DNA of 64,000 nucleotides from Scylla paramamosain (lineage: Eukaryota; Arthropoda; Malacostraca; Decapoda; Portunidae). Under the pieces are notes generated by a model. It had not been told where the DNA came from. It ran no database searches and worked only from the letters and a program-made list of their open reading frames with translations. The translations under genes were made by a program, and so were the position numbers. Location of the stretch: assembly GCF_035594125.1 (NCBI RefSeq), contig NC_087166.1, positions 21,978,766-22,042,765 on the forward strand. The letters run 5' to 3'. Every line of letters starts with the position of its first letter. The stretch's first letter is position 1. Below, in pieces: positions 44,432-56,614 of the stretch.

Positions 44432-44815
44432 TTTCTTCCTCCTCCTTCTCCTCCTCCTCCTCCTCCTCCTCCTCCTTCTCCTCCTCCTCCTCCTCCTCCT
44501 CCTCCTCCTCCTCTTCCTCCTCCTTCTCCTCCTCCTCCTCCTCCTCCTCCTCCTCCTCCTCTTCCTCCTCCTCCTCTGGCTCATTTTAAGTCTTATCTGT
44601 TTTCCGTTCGTTGTCTGCCACCTTTTTTTTTTACCCTTTTTCTTCCTCTTCTTTATATTCTCCCTTCTCTTTCTCTTTTCCTTCCTCTTCCTCCTCTCCC
44701 TCTTATCTTCATCATCATCACCATCATCATCCTCCATTTTCTACCCTTCCTCCTCCTCCTTCTCCTCCTCCTCCTCCTCCTCCTCCTCCTCCTCCTCCTC
44801 CTCCTCCTTCTCCTC
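44432..44815. repeat. (TCC)n arrays
   Basis: TCC/CTT trinucleotides at 44432-44575 and 44743-44815, with a short CAT tract between. The L-, S- or R-run frames are artefacts. Confidence 0.95.
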
Positions 44816-44900
44816 ATATGCTATGCTAGATATATACAACAGAAAAAAAATGGAAAAGTACAAAGATAAAATCGAGAAAGAAAGAGAAAAAATAATGGTG

Positions 44901-44902
<2 letters not shown>

Positions 44903-44979
<77 letters not shown>
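44903..44979. repeat. (GT)n microsatellite
   Basis: Uninterrupted GT, about 37 units. Confidence 0.97.
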
Positions 44980-45156
44980 GAGAAACGTAGTATTCTTCAA
45001 GACAGGGATGCGTAAGTGGCCGATAAGACAAGTAAGTGCATTGTTAGATAGCGCTTCATGAGACAGTGTGGTGTGGGATCAGACGTGCTATTTTATGCAA
45101 ATCTCAATGATAAACCTCATTATTAGAGCCCAAATAAAAAGAAAGAAGAGTGTTAG

Positions 45157-45420
45157 TGGTAATGGTGGTGGTGGTGGTGGTGGTGGTAGTGGTGGAGGCG
45201 GCGGAGGAGGAGGAGGAGGAAGAGGAGGAGGAGGAGGAGGAGGAAGAGGAGGAGGAGGAGGAGGAGGAAATGATAGTGGTGGTGGTGGTGAAGAGAGTCT
45301 GAAAACACTACATCTTTCTCTTGCCATCAACAGCAATGGGATCATATGACATTTCTTCTTAGTTTGCAAGTAAATAAATAAATAAATAGATAAATAAATA
45401 AATAAATAAATAAATAAGTA
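45157..45420. repeat. (TGG)n, (AGG)n and (AAAT)n cluster
   Basis: (TGG)n about 45160-45196, (AGG)n about 45197-45269, (TGG)n near 45275-45290, and AAAT units 45369-45419. Glycine- and proline-rich frames are repeat translations. Confidence 0.93.
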
Positions 45421-45669
45421 GCCCAAAAATAAAAACTCGCCTACAGTAAATAAAAAAAAAAAGAAAAAAGAAAAAAGTTACATTAAATTCTACATCTTAC
45501 TATTTAAAAACAAAAAGTACCTCAAGATTCCAAAAGCAACACACACACACACACACTGCCGGACACTGTTTGGGGGGGGGGATGCGGCCAACTATTTACT
45601 GCCTCCATAAACAAAAGGCAGAGTGGACGCCGCCTTCAGGGTCAGGGAATGTGCATGCTGGGAACCCTG

Positions 45670-45699
45670 ATGCTCTGCTGTTGTTGTTGTTATTGTTAC

Positions 45700-45762
<63 letters not shown>
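45670..45762. repeat. (TTG)n/(TTA)n microsatellite
   Basis: TTG passes into about 20 TTA units. Degenerate TTA/TCA continues near 45862-45910. Confidence 0.95.
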
Positions 45763-46379
45763 CAATGCTAGTGACTATCATTATCTTTCCCGGTTTGCCT
45801 GATTAATATTTTTTTTATTTTCTTTACTTAATGTTCTCTAACAATGCAATTACTGTCATTAATTATTATTATTATCATTATTATTATCATTATCATTGTT
45901 ATTATTACAACTTATGTTAGTGACAGCCATTATTATCTTTCCTTGTTTGCCTCATGGTTAACTTCCTCTTCCAAAACACAGGTGTAGTGGTGTAGGAAAT
46001 TTCTGTAGACTCATCTGTGTAACGTGACTCAACTGAAAAATGTCTGTCCTTATCTACGTATATATCCTTATCGTTACATATACTTCCTACTCCTCTACGT
46101 GTGTCGACATTTTTGTGTTTGTTTCTGCATTTATGTCTATTTCTGTATGTATGTCTACTCAACATGAATCTGTCTACGTCCATCTATCTACCTATCTGTC
46201 TATCGCTCCACTGACCTTTCTATCGATCTTCTCTAATATATAAGGAATGACGCTTCATCGTATCCAGTATGACTCAAGACGCTCTTTCCGTTCACTTCTC
46301 ATTGGCCTCCACCTGTCACACTTCTCGCACAGCCCAAGAAGCACTTAGTTCCCAGCGTGGTGGCTTCATTTCACACCCA

Positions 46380-46650
46380 GCATCCAAACCCCATCTCACT
46401 ACACCCCTTCCCTTCATGCAGTCCATCTCAACACACTCCTTCCTTTCATCCAAACCTCATTCCAGCACATTCTCTCCCTTCACCCAGACTATCACGATAC
46501 ACTGCCTCTCACCCCAACATCCTGGTACATCACTCATCACCCCCTCCTCTCACACGCTACACTCCGTCTTCCACTGCATCCACACCTCGTTTCACATGCC
46601 ACACTGCCTCGCACACCCAGCATCACCTCACACGCTACACTCCCTCCTTA
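46380..46650. repeat. Weak C/A-rich short-period repeat
   Basis: Loose recurrence of CCTCACACGCTACACTCC (twice, near 46549 and 46625) with CATCCAAACCTCATT-type blocks, period about 35-75. The frame across it is rich in H, P, S and T, and I do not accept it as a gene. Confidence 0.4.
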
Positions 46651-46689
46651 TCGCCTAATGTCACACCTATTCCTCTCCTTCGCCAGAGT

Positions 46690-47470
46690 ACATTGTTTCC
46701 TCGTATCGCGGAGTACCCGGGGCGCCGGTGGTGGTGGAGTGAGGTGCAGAGGTGGCCGGGGTCTTGTCTCGGGCGATGACAGGCGATAGCGAGGCAGCGG
46801 CGCATGTAACACTACCTCTTCTTTTCTTTCTGTATCTCCCTCAGGCGCCCGAACCCGACTTTGAACTCAGCCACGTACGTCCAGAGGTATTTTGACTCGA
46901 TATGCTGTTGCTTTGTGATTTATGGATGCAGAGTTCCAGACTACATCTCGTCTTTTTTTTTTTTTTTTTTTCCTGGTTCTCGTCTCCGCTCCTGACCCCG
47001 TTGCGTTGGGCGGTTCCTCGGCTTCCGCTGCAGTCACCTGAGATTTATTGCAGCTCTGTCTCTTCCATGCGCCGCCTCGCCTCTGCTTGCTGTTCCTGCG
47101 TAATGCTTTTCCTTCACGGTCGGCACTCGTGTGGATCTAGAGTCGTGGTCAAAAGTCCGAGTAAACACTTGTTTCCGTATTTTTGTAACATTACGGGGGC
47201 CATATCCTGTGTTTCTGTAGGCTGTAACGCAGGATATATCGGTGTTTCTAAGTATGCTTTCATGATGCTAGTGATGATTTAATGAACGCTCTATGTCATC
47301 ATTGCGAGAAATGACACCATGATCTTTCGAAGTAGTACTTTTGAGAAGCTAAAATGTTAAAGAATGCGGACTCACTTTCGCTGTTTTTATCGTGTTTCTT
47401 TAGTCATTAGTCCATTGATCTGCTCTCCTAACACAGACTCGGGTGCAGCCGTGGCGGGAAGGCACTAACT
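46690..47470. other. Unique, relatively GC-balanced stretch
   Basis: One of the few blocks in the second half without tandem structure. It contains the weak exon candidate and a T-run at 46951-46971. No recognisable protein. Confidence 0.4.
46845..46886 (+). other. Weak candidate internal exon
   Basis: A pyrimidine tract ending TTTCTGTATCTCCCTCAG precedes 42 bases encoding APEPDFELSHVRPE in one frame, then GTATTT as a possible donor. The segment is GC-richer and less repetitive than its surroundings. This rests only on splice-like signals in a short piece. No other exon is recognised nearby, and pyrimidine tracts are common here. Confidence 0.15.
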
Positions 47471-47477
47471 TCCATTA

Positions 47478-47870
47478 TGTCTGACATCTTTTCTTAGTCT
47501 TTGGTCTCATGATTTTTTTTTTTTTTAATGCAAGAAGGCGACTGGCCAAGGGCAATAAAAAAAAAACTGTATAATAAAAAGTCCCACTTAATGCCATGTC
47601 CCATAGAGAATTCCAGATAGAAAAATCAAATAATGGAGGATAAGTGTCTTGAAACCTCCCTTTTGAAAGAGGAAGGAGGAAATACAGAAACAGGCAGGGA
47701 GTTCCAGAGTTTACCAGCGAAAGGAAGGAATGACTGAGAATACTGGTTAACTCCTGCATTAGAGAGGTGGACAGAATAGGGATCTGTTGACACCTCTTAC
47801 GAAACCTGGCAACTGATAGACTCTTAGCAGATCGGAAAACATCACAATGTAGGAAAACCTTAAGCAGAGT
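47478..47870 (-). pseudogene. Second LINE family: RT ORF C-terminus and 3' UTR
   Basis: On the minus strand one frame reads, in consecutive pieces, PYSVHLSNAGVNQYSQSFLP, FAGKLWNSLPVSVFPPS and SFKREVSRHLSSII, then a stop. The KLWNSLP and SFKR blocks are typical of the end of non-LTR RT proteins. The 3' UTR follows and ends GCCCTTGGCCAGTCGCCTTC, TTGCATT and an A-run. The 5' part is missing. Related pieces lie at 5.75, 7.87, 10.93-11.69 and 61.6 kb. Clade not assignable from this length. Confidence 0.7.
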
Positions 47871-47919
47871 GGAAGTAAGTGTGGACGGTTACTTGATTTC
47901 TGTTAAAGTACTGTACATT

Positions 47920-48090
47920 CTTCTGAAGTGTGTCAAATCTGAATAGTAGCCCCATATATTCTTCCAAGTGTCAAATTTTAATAGTAACCCCATGCATTCT
48001 TTCAAGTGTGTCAACTATTATTAAATTAAAATCCCCATAGTACATTTTTCTATGTGTCAAATGTGAATAGCGCCCCCATGCACCTTTCTT
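47920..48090. repeat. ~48-bp minisatellite, about four units
   Basis: Recurring CATTCTTYCAAGTGTGTCAA, WTTTAATAGTARCCCCAT. Anchors at AAGTGTGTCAAATCTGAATA (47929), AAGTGTCAAATTTTAATAGT (47970), AAGTGTGTCAACTATTATTA (48004) and ATGTGTCAAATGTGAATAGC (48052). Confidence 0.8.
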
Positions 48091-48260
48091 AATGAGTATT
48101 GCTCGTATCAAGGGATAGGGATTGATGAGTTCCGTCTTGGCTCAAGGTAGTTTTTCGGCAGGTGAGGTTGCGTTCCCTCGCTACACTAGGCAGCGCTGTA
48201 TGTAATTTATAGTATAATATATGAACTGATTACTATTATATTGCTTGTTGTGGTCAATAA

Positions 48261-48293
48261 ACTATCTATCTATCTATCTATCTATCTACCTAT
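48261..48293. repeat. (CTAT)n microsatellite
   Basis: About seven CTAT units. Confidence 0.93.
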
Positions 48294-48499
48294 TTGTGAC
48301 CTTTGTGATGCGGAGCCATAACTCAATCAAGTACTCCCGGAACTTCCACGTATTCGGCATCACAAAACCTTTCCTTTCCACTTACAGTCTAAAAGGAACA
48401 ATAAACAACTTCTATAGGCTTCCCGGTACAATTATATACCCAGAAAGGTCCTTCAGGGATCTGTTTATTTAATAAAACCTCGTCTTACTGAGTTTGTCC

Positions 48500-48665
48500 C
48501 TCCCCATTCCTTCCCATCCCTACCCATCCTGCCAGTCACAACTCAACCCTCCCAGTTCCTTCCCATCCCTTCCCCATCCCTCCTAGTTCCTCTCCATCCC
48601 TCCCCAGCCCTTCCCATCCTTCCCCATCCCTTCCCAGCCCTACCCCATCCCTCCCCATCCCCACC
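48500..48665. repeat. Pyrimidine-rich ~10-bp minisatellite
   Basis: Iterations of CCTTCCCATC and CCTCCCCAGC with frequent substitutions. Confidence 0.7.
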
Positions 48666-48894
48666 TACTAACTGCGTACTACTGTAACACCATCCAGCCT
48701 ATCCTCCTCCGCTCCTTTCATCTGCACCGCCCCGTGTCCTCCCTTTATCTGCTGCTAATGACTTGTTCCCCGCATCCTCAGGAGTCGAGTGAAGGTATGG
48801 CGTCGCATGAATACACGAGCCACTCACTCACTGGCCTCCCAACTACTGACGGGGATGGAGGGTAAATGTGAAGCTGCTGGGACTAAGACGCTGA

Positions 48895-49240
48895 AGAAGA
48901 AAAGAAGATTGGTTCAAGAAAGAAGGAATACAAAGGAAGTGAAGTGGTAGAAAATAGAGACAGAGGAAAAAAAAAAAAAAAACTGACTAGTCCAAGAAAG
49001 AGGGAATACGAAGGAAGTGAAGAGGAAGGAAAAAAAAATACTGACTGATGTAAGAAAGAAAGAATACATAGATAATGAAGAGGAAGAGAAAAACAAAAAA
49101 AAAATGACTGGTCCAAGAAAGGAATACAATGGAAATGAAAAGGAAGAGGAAAAACTAACTGATCAAAGAAAGAAAATACAATGAAAATGAAGAGGAAGAA
49201 AGAAAAAAAAAAGACTGGTCCAAGAAAGAAGAAACATAAA
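48895..49240. repeat. ~65-bp purine-rich minisatellite, about six units
   Basis: Each unit contains GACTGGTCCAAGAAAG or a variant (near 48908, 48983, 49043, 49105, 49157, 49213), GAATACAAWGGAARTGAA, GAGGAAGAGG and an A-run. The minus-strand F/S/L-rich frames are repeat translations. Confidence 0.85.
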
Positions 49241-49359
49241 GGAACAACAAAGATATGCAGAAGAGGAACAAACTGTAGATGTATTAGTCCTTAAAGGGTT
49301 AATCGTGAGGGTACTGTTTAACATACAATGAAAGAAACAGAATCGCACAAACAATGAGT

Positions 49360-49430
49360 TCTCCTCCTCCTCCTCCTTCCTTTCTTCCTCCTCATCCTTC
49401 CCTTCCTCCTCCTCCTCCTCCTCCTTATCT
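49360..49430. repeat. (CTC)n/(TCC)n tracts
   Basis: Degenerate TCC trinucleotides. Confidence 0.85.
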
Positions 49431-49593
49431 TCCCTCGAATCGAGACTGGCAAGAATATATAAAAGAAAAGAAAATAGTGCAGAAATATACAAGGCGAAGA
49501 TACACAAAGAGAATTTGATTAGGATGATGAATAATTTGGCCAGCAACTACTACAAGAAAAAGAAAACAGCAAGCAAAACAACAACTAACTCTA

Positions 49594-49622
49594 CTACAAC
49601 AACAACAACAACAACAACAACA

Positions 49623-49659
<37 letters not shown>

Positions 49660-49797
49660 TATTACTACTACAACAGCAGCAACAGCAACAACAACAACTA
49701 CTACTACTACTATTACTACTATATTACTACTACAACAGCAGCAGCAACGACAACAACAACAACAAAAACAACAACAACAACAACAACAACAACAAAG
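49594..49797. repeat. (ACA)n/(ACT)n trinucleotide cluster, duplicated
   Basis: ACA, ACT, then ACAGCAGCAACAGCAACAAC, ACT and TATTACTACTACAACAGCAG, which occurs twice (near 49659 and 49722). Confidence 0.92.
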
Positions 49798-49898
49798 ACA
49801 AGAGTACCCCACAAGGCAGACGGACTGGTCGGGTAACTCAATTTACACACAAACAGACACACACAACTTGCACATAATCAAACAAACAACAACGGCAT

Positions 49899-49902
<4 letters not shown>

Positions 49903-49971
<69 letters not shown>
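49903..49971. repeat. (CA)n microsatellite
   Basis: Uninterrupted CA, about 34 units. Confidence 0.97.
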
Positions 49972-49974
<3 letters not shown>

Positions 49975-50057
49975 TATTTCAAAGTCTGGAATAATACGAT
50001 GTCTTAGTTTGAAGTGTGTGTGGTAAAAAGGAATCAACTCTCATTGCCACAATCACA

Positions 50058-50213
50058 ATCACCACCACCACCACCACCACACCACTACCACCACCACCGC
50101 CGCCATCACCAAAATCACTTGCAAAAACAATAAGAACAACAACAACAAAACAAAAACCCTAAACATATCAACACCACCACCATCACCACCACCACCACCA
50201 CCACCACCAACAA
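50058..50213. repeat. (CCA)n tracts
   Basis: CCA trinucleotides near 50060-50099 and 50171-50209, with an ACA tract between. Confidence 0.92.
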
Positions 50214-50249
50214 CAGCCTCCACTCTGTATTCACCGCTCTCCACATACA

Positions 50250-50900
50250 TAATTATCTCGGGAAAAATATTACGTTACTTAACAATAAAGTAAATATAAC
50301 AGACCACTTAAATATAAAAGCTGATAACAATACATTAATAAAATACTTTCTAAATAAAATATCATATTTCACATGTATAAAACTGCACTCAGCGAAGAAG
50401 AAAACTGGGAAGTGAGCAGATGAACAACAAAGGTTAGGAATTATTTACAATTTTACGCAAGCAGAAAATTAATAAGCTTAGTATCAATTTACAAATTTTA
50501 CAATTACGAAAACACTAATAAATGAATAAGTTCTAAAGAAAATTAATAACGAAAGCTGCAAATTGTTCAGAGTTATACAAAAACAAACTAAGCAATATAT
50601 AACTTCTATGAAAAAAAATCTATAGTAAAATACAGTAGTTAAGAAAACAACAAAAAGCATATCATTTGTATGGTAAACAAATAAAAAAAGCTAGCAGTTA
50701 TAATGTAAAGACGAAATTACATCTACTTACCGTCCCTAAGTGAACACGCAGAAGCAGAAAAAATAGAAAAAAATCATTCGTATTTAAAAGCCTCCAAATG
50801 ACTTATGATAGAATTAATTACTTCTGTGTAAATATTAGCAGCGGGAAACACTGCGCCAGGCCTCTCTGTTGACTTTCCCTGGCGTCATCAGCTCCCTCGT
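50250..50900. other. A+T-rich unique stretch
   Basis: AT-rich without microsatellites. I see no gene or element. Confidence 0.5.
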
Positions 50901-51015
50901 CCCTCTCCCTCTCTCCCTCCTCTCACTCTCCTACCTCTCTCCACGCCGCCTTTTCTCCGTACTCTCCCATTCTCCTGTTAATTAGTCTATTCCACGCCAG
51001 GACTGTTCACGCGCA

Positions 51016-51219
51016 TCTCTCTCTCTCTCTCTCTCTCTCTGGGGTCGGGCGGTTCTATAGTTCTATGCTTCTATGGCTCGGTTCGCCTATGAATGTTGTG
51101 GGATCGACTCTGGTTCATGTCAGTTTCTTAGTGGGAGAGGTAACATTTTTTTTTTTTTCTCGTACCCAAGGCCAACGTCATTTTAATTCTTTGTTGTGGG
51201 GTCATAAGTCAACTAAAAT

Positions 51220-51295
<76 letters not shown>
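51016..51295. repeat. Two (CT)n microsatellites
   Basis: Short CT array about 51017-51040. Longer 51220-51295 with one CC phase shift near 51230. Confidence 0.95.
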
Positions 51296-51298
<3 letters not shown>

Positions 51299-51439
51299 GC
51301 CAAACATCATGAAAATATAAACATTTTCACTCAGAAACAAAAACGGAACAGTAGTTTTCGATTCTTTAAATTCACCAACTCGTCTCCAATAGAGCAACAA
51401 ATGAACTATGAAGAACACCTGAAAATACTTCTTCATTAG

Positions 51440-52050
51440 TTTCCTTAACTCATCTTTCCTTCACTTCATTCTAAAACTATTTCGCTTTTATGAGAGTCAA
51501 CAGGTACTACGTTCACTTAGTACTCGATGTCTCCTTCACTCTAGAACCACCTCGAGTCTTGAATGCGTCAAAAATTATCTTCCTCTCTTTAAAACTTCAC
51601 GTCGGAAGGAAGGGAGTACGGCTCAGTAGCCAGTCATGTGATTACCAGTGAATAAGTTGGCAGGGAGTAGCGGGAAGCGTGTAATGGGATGCTGGGATGA
51701 CTGGAACGTAGTGTCGTGACGGAGAAGCTTTCCATCGTACTGTTCGCCACTCACGTAATAAATGTCAGATTATCAAGTAAACACCAGTAAACCTTTCTCC
51801 GTCCACGCCATGTTCAAGTTATAAAGGGTCAGATTATTCAGCAAATCTCAACTAAACCTCTTCCTTTCCACTCACAAACTGTTGGAACAATCATTCCCGA
51901 GTTTGCGAGTAAATGTTAAAGTTTTCTACCAGATACGGTTTTTCAAAGGAATGGAGTTGTTAAATTATGGACCAAAGCTTTCCCGAATCACGTTATTTTT
52001 GCAGCGTGACAGTAGTGCAACTTAAATCTGTGATGTTAAGATAGGTTTTC
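51440..52050. other. Unique stretch, nothing recognised
   Basis: Mixed-composition DNA. A loose internal duplication (GTCAGATTATCAAGTAAA at 51763 and GTCAGATTATTCAGCAAA at 51829) hints at an old ~66-bp repeat. No exon. Confidence 0.4.
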
Positions 52051-52051
52051 T

Positions 52052-52109
52052 GCTGCCTCTTTCTCTCTCTCGCTTCTACCGCTGCCTCTTTCTCTCTCTC
52101 GCTTCTACC
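52052..52109. repeat. 29-bp perfect direct duplication
   Basis: A unit beginning GCTGCCTCTTTCTCTC and ending TCGCTTCTACC occurs twice back to back without a mismatch. Confidence 0.97.
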
Positions 52110-52678
52110 ATGTGGTTTATAAAAACCTCTTCAATCTATAATACTTTCGTTCTGTCTGGGGAATATACAAAGCCACATTCTATATTTCAGTCTTATCCTT
52201 TTCCTATTAAAATTACCTCTTCTCATCTTTTACGTGCCAATCTTCATTACCATTTGGAGTTTGATTTTCGAAAGCCCCGCATGACTTTAGACGTTTGGCT
52301 CTATATTGATTTCCACTAACTAAATTACGGTACTCAGTGATCGTAAATGTTGTACCAGGAAGCCTCACTCAGTACATTGGATCTTATAATGCCAGTAAGA
52401 CGCAAACCAGCAGACATGTTTTCTAAGTTATAGGATTCCTTAGGAGAGCATCAAAATAACTGTCGGGCATCATCATCATTGGTCTCTCTCTCTCATATAA
52501 ACTGCGAGGGATCCATCGGTCCCAGGTAAGCACTGCATTATCATCATCCATCTTGCCTCCCCCTGCACCTGATCACTGCACCTTTACGGCTTCTGCGTCA
52601 CGGTACAAGTCCCCACAAGGATCAAGAGAGCATGGGGGGCATTTTATATATTAGAAAAACTTGATTACTGTGATTTCT

Positions 52679-52905
52679 AGGACTGCATTCAGAAACGCTC
52701 CGCTCTCTCACTACAACTATTTTCAAAGGTCACAGAGATGATAAGCCGGGTTCTCAAAACTATTTATCCTTTCAGTAATGTAGAAATCTAGTTAATCTGT
52801 CCCTAGAACCGTAAAAAAAAACACTCTTAAAAACCCGTGCAGCTTCAACTAGTGGACTTTGAAAGTGGTGGAGGTGCAGCCAGAAGTGTTTCAGAATACG
52901 GTCCT
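52679..52905. mobile_element. MITE-like element, GYATTCAGAAAC family, copy 2
   Basis: The left end is AGGACTGCATTCAGAAACGC. The right end is GTGTTTCAGAATACGGTCCT, an inverted match with about five mismatches in 20. Interior blocks are shared in order with the 23.2 kb copy. 227 bases, non-coding. Confidence 0.72.
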
Positions 52906-53004
52906 TAGTGTTGTACATCACGTCTTACTTCTCGACACTTCTAATAACCTGACACCTGACCCACCGTGTCTGCTAAGCCTCATTAACTTATTTTTTTCAT
53001 TATT

Positions 53005-53240
53005 CAAGCGATAGTTTAACAAGGATAGTGGAAGTCTTTAGGGTTTTCAAGGATATGTTAATGGTTCTAGCGGTATTTCAACAAGGATTCCACATTCGCA
53101 TGATTTGTGATAGTGTAACGAGGGTCATGGAAGTTATTAGGATTTTTCAGGCTATCTTTACGATACTAGTGACAGTTTAACAAGGATCCCACATATTACT
53201 ACGATTCTAGCTCCAGTTTAACAAGAATCTTGCATCACCA
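53005..53240. repeat. Alternating 61/40-bp minisatellite
   Basis: AGTTTAACAAGGAT variants at 53013, 53074, 53112, 53173 and 53215. Alternating spacing (61, 38, 61, 42) indicates a ~100-bp higher-order unit. Confidence 0.75.
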
Positions 53241-53600
53241 ACGAAAAAAAAAAAAACTTGAAAACAACCAATTATCTCTGCGGCACTTGAAAACATTCCT
53301 AATGAGAGAGAGCGAAGCGTTTAAGAGTAAAGACCCTGCATAGAAAACGAGCGGCAGTTAGAACAGGCACCCAAACACTCCACACTCATGCACCTCCCTT
53401 CCGCGCGCCTCCTGCCCGCCACCTACCGCCCGCTATTCCAAGCATTCACTTCCCTCCGTGACACCCCCACCTATACCCCTACCCCCCCTAGACCCAATGC
53501 CAGGTGTATTTCCAGGAGTCTAAAAAGTGCAGTATTTACGGCAGCAGCGCAAAAATAGCTAAATGGAATAGGATTACGGATGCCTTAAAAATAGTCACTT
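53240..53600. other. Unique stretch, nothing recognised
   Basis: Includes a GC-rich C-run section near 53400-53490. No gene seen. Confidence 0.4.
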
Positions 53601-53618
53601 CGTATTTTTGTCTTGTAC

Positions 53619-53620
<2 letters not shown>

Positions 53621-53696
<76 letters not shown>

Positions 53697-53746
53697 ATCA
53701 CGCCGTCTCTTTTTATGTTATTTTCTTTTGTGTCTTTCGTCTTATT

Positions 53747-53828
<82 letters not shown>
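53621..53828. repeat. Two (CT)n microsatellites
   Basis: CT at 53621-53693 and 53751-53828, separated by 57 unique bases. Confidence 0.97.
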
Positions 53829-53829
<1 letters not shown>

Positions 53830-53831
<2 letters not shown>

Positions 53832-54640
53832 AGTCTATAACCATCACCTAACCCAAAATATTCCTCTTCATCCACTCCTCCTTCCTTATATTCCACCCAT
53901 CCCTGCGGACTTCTCCCAACTCCTCCCTTCCTTCTCTTCCTTCCCTCCACACCACACCGTCACCACCTTCATCCTTCAAGACCTCTGCACTCGGGGGTCA
54001 CGCCAGCCATTCCCCACCCGCCTCCCGCTGCCCCGAGACTCATACCCGCACGCTAACCCACGAAACACGAGCCTCACCTTAACTGAAAAATAGTACCACG
54101 TCCCGCTGGATTCCGACCCGGCGCAGGAGGGAACGGAAGAGGCAACGGCATAAGCTTTCCCGTGATTTGTGACCGTACATTTTTCTTGATTCGCGGGCTG
54201 GGATTGTTCAGTGATTTGCGAGCGAAATACCTGGTGGCGGGAGCTTCTTTCTCTGCTTTTTTTTTTTTCATATTTTTCACCATTTTTTTTGTGCCAGGTT
54301 TCTCTCCGTCTTGATCTCCTGTCGGGGTGTTTGACAGGCTAACGAGAACATGTGAACCTGCAGCAGTATTTCGCCAGCTGAAGTGAGGGTCTACGCTGCT
54401 TCCAGGAACATAAGGTAGTGAAATATAAGCAGAGGCTGTCAGTCCCCCGCCCTAAGACTGCCTCGATTTCATAGGAGAGGAGACAAAAAGCTCACCTTGG
54501 GGTCTTCAGGGGTGGAGTAACTCGGCCTGATGGGAGTAGAAGGGCGCCGCGGGTCTCAGTACTCACCTGACGAAGAGAAGAAAGGTGAGGTGAGTAAAAT
54601 GATGCTTAGATGAGTGATTTTATTGTTGGGTGTCAAATAT
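53830..54640. other. Gene-free stretch with one tRNA B-box-like site
   Basis: Pyrimidine-rich then mixed. On minus, GGGTCGGAATCC near 54110-54121 resembles a Pol III B box, but no A box is found at the right distance. No gene recognised. Confidence 0.35.
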
Positions 54641-54647
54641 ATTCCTG

Positions 54648-54776
<129 letters not shown>

Positions 54777-54857
54777 ATAGCTGTACATATTTTCAACAGG
54801 AAAGTTTGAAGTTTAATTGTCAAATCTCGCCATAGATTTTTCGAGTATCCTTATGTA

Positions 54858-54858
<1 letters not shown>

Positions 54859-54921
<63 letters not shown>
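54859..54921. repeat. (CA)n microsatellite
   Basis: Uninterrupted CA. A (CCA)n tract follows at about 54990-55031. Confidence 0.97.
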
Positions 54922-54923
<2 letters not shown>

Positions 54924-54987
54924 GAACAACACTCACAAATCTCTCCACGGGCAACACAATACGAAAACAAAGTCATCGGTACAAGAG

Positions 54988-55031
54988 GACATCACCACCA
55001 CCACTACCACTACCACCACCACCACCACCAC
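54988..55031. repeat. (CCA)n microsatellite
   Basis: CCA with two TAC interruptions. Confidence 0.93.
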
Positions 55032-55159
55032 ACTGCAACCCATTCCCGCCCCCACCAAGGCTATCTGCTACGCATTCCTCACCTTCACCACAACAACAAC
55101 TCGGCTCCACCTCACCCGACACACACATACACATACACCCTGCACTCACTCCCTCTGTG

Positions 55160-56100
55160 TTTAGTGTTTACCCTCAAACTTAACCTTCTTTATTACTATG
55201 ATCGTCTTTGTTAACATTCAAATCACTCTGAGAGATTATATACTCGTACACTGACACAGCACACGCCAAGAATAAGACTGGACGTTGATTTTGTCTTTTG
55301 TGGGTTCCAAATTTACCTGAGTGACTGGTAGAAGGGAAAATCTGAAAAGTTGTTTAGTGACTGAGGAAATAGTGGTGTTGCAGTGAAGGGGTGAGGCTTT
55401 GCTGATACTCTTAGTACGATGGATTATTCAAAGATCAGAGGACTCAGGATTAAGAGAAGTTAAATCATGACAATACCTCTACTACTACTGCTGCTATATT
55501 GCATACATAAATACCTACATACTGATAGATAGATAGATATATACACTATCTCTACTACAATCTACTATATTGCATACATATATATCTGCATACTGATAGA
55601 CACATGGATATATAAAGGTAGGTAGCTAAATTGATACATAGGTAGACATAGACAGAAAAGCGGCATAACATCCAAAATAAGATGTAGTTTGTAATATATC
55701 AGAAACCTCTATGACTAAATTGACCAACTTGAAGACTATGTTCTGAGGGTGGCAAATTGATAGTGGATGTTTTTTTGTTTATTTATTTATTTATTTTATT
55801 TATTTTTTCTAGAATTTTGCCGTCTCTTAAAGAAAGCTGAACTAAAATCCTTTCCAACCCCAATGGTTCACTTAACATACCAGAACTAAACTTAGAACTG
55901 GAATGTTAAAAAGCGAATGAGTAAATGAATAGATAAATAAAAACAGCAAAATAAAAAAACAAAAAGATTCAATAAATAGATCAATAAAATAATAAAAAAA
56001 AAGTATACACTGTTAAGACGTATTGTATAATGAAACAGACCAACACATTCTTTCCAGTGGGACGCGTGGAAGCAAAAGACAAACAGTCACTCCTATAATC
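55160..56100. other. A+T-rich stretch with one small duplication
   Basis: ATATTGCATACATA followed by ACCTRCATACTGATAGA recurs near 55496 and 55569 (about 73-base period). (TTTA)n near 55780-55805. Otherwise unique. No gene seen. Confidence 0.5.
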
Positions 56101-56614
56101 ACACCACCACACTACCACAGCACCCTCGACTGTCACCACCCCCACCACCACCGTAAAGAACAACATGACGCTAACAACGCACCACCACCTCCACCACCTC
56201 CATTACCATCATTAGCAACACCACAGAGTCTCTTATTTTATATTCAAGACATTATTTTGTTATATATCTATTATTTTTCCACTTTCCTGCCACCCCGGAC
56301 CTCTTTTTTTTTTCCTTATCATTATCATCATCAGACAATCTTCCTATCTTCCTCCATTCTTCCTGCTCCTCCTCCACCTCTTCTTTCTTATCCTCCTAGT
56401 CCTCCTCCTCCTCCTATGTAACTAACTCTATGTAATTCCTCTTTTTTTTTTCTAGTTACTGTAGTGAATAGTATAATTTCTCTTTCATTCTTTCCTATCA
56501 CATCTTAGCCTTTCCTTCTCCCTATGCCCTCCTGTTTTTCCTTCCTTGACCCCTTGTGTCCTAATCCTCTAACTCTTAGAATCTGTAGTGGTAGTGGTAG
56601 AATAGACACACGGA

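Noticed and set aside
46269..46779. Histidine/proline/serine-rich frames
   Set aside because: C/A-rich short-period repeats keep two frames open at once. No motif or hydrophobic pattern of a real protein.
54100..54125. Pol III B-box-like GGGTCGGAATCC on minus
   Set aside because: No A box at tRNA distance and no cloverleaf, so insufficient for a tRNA or SINE call.
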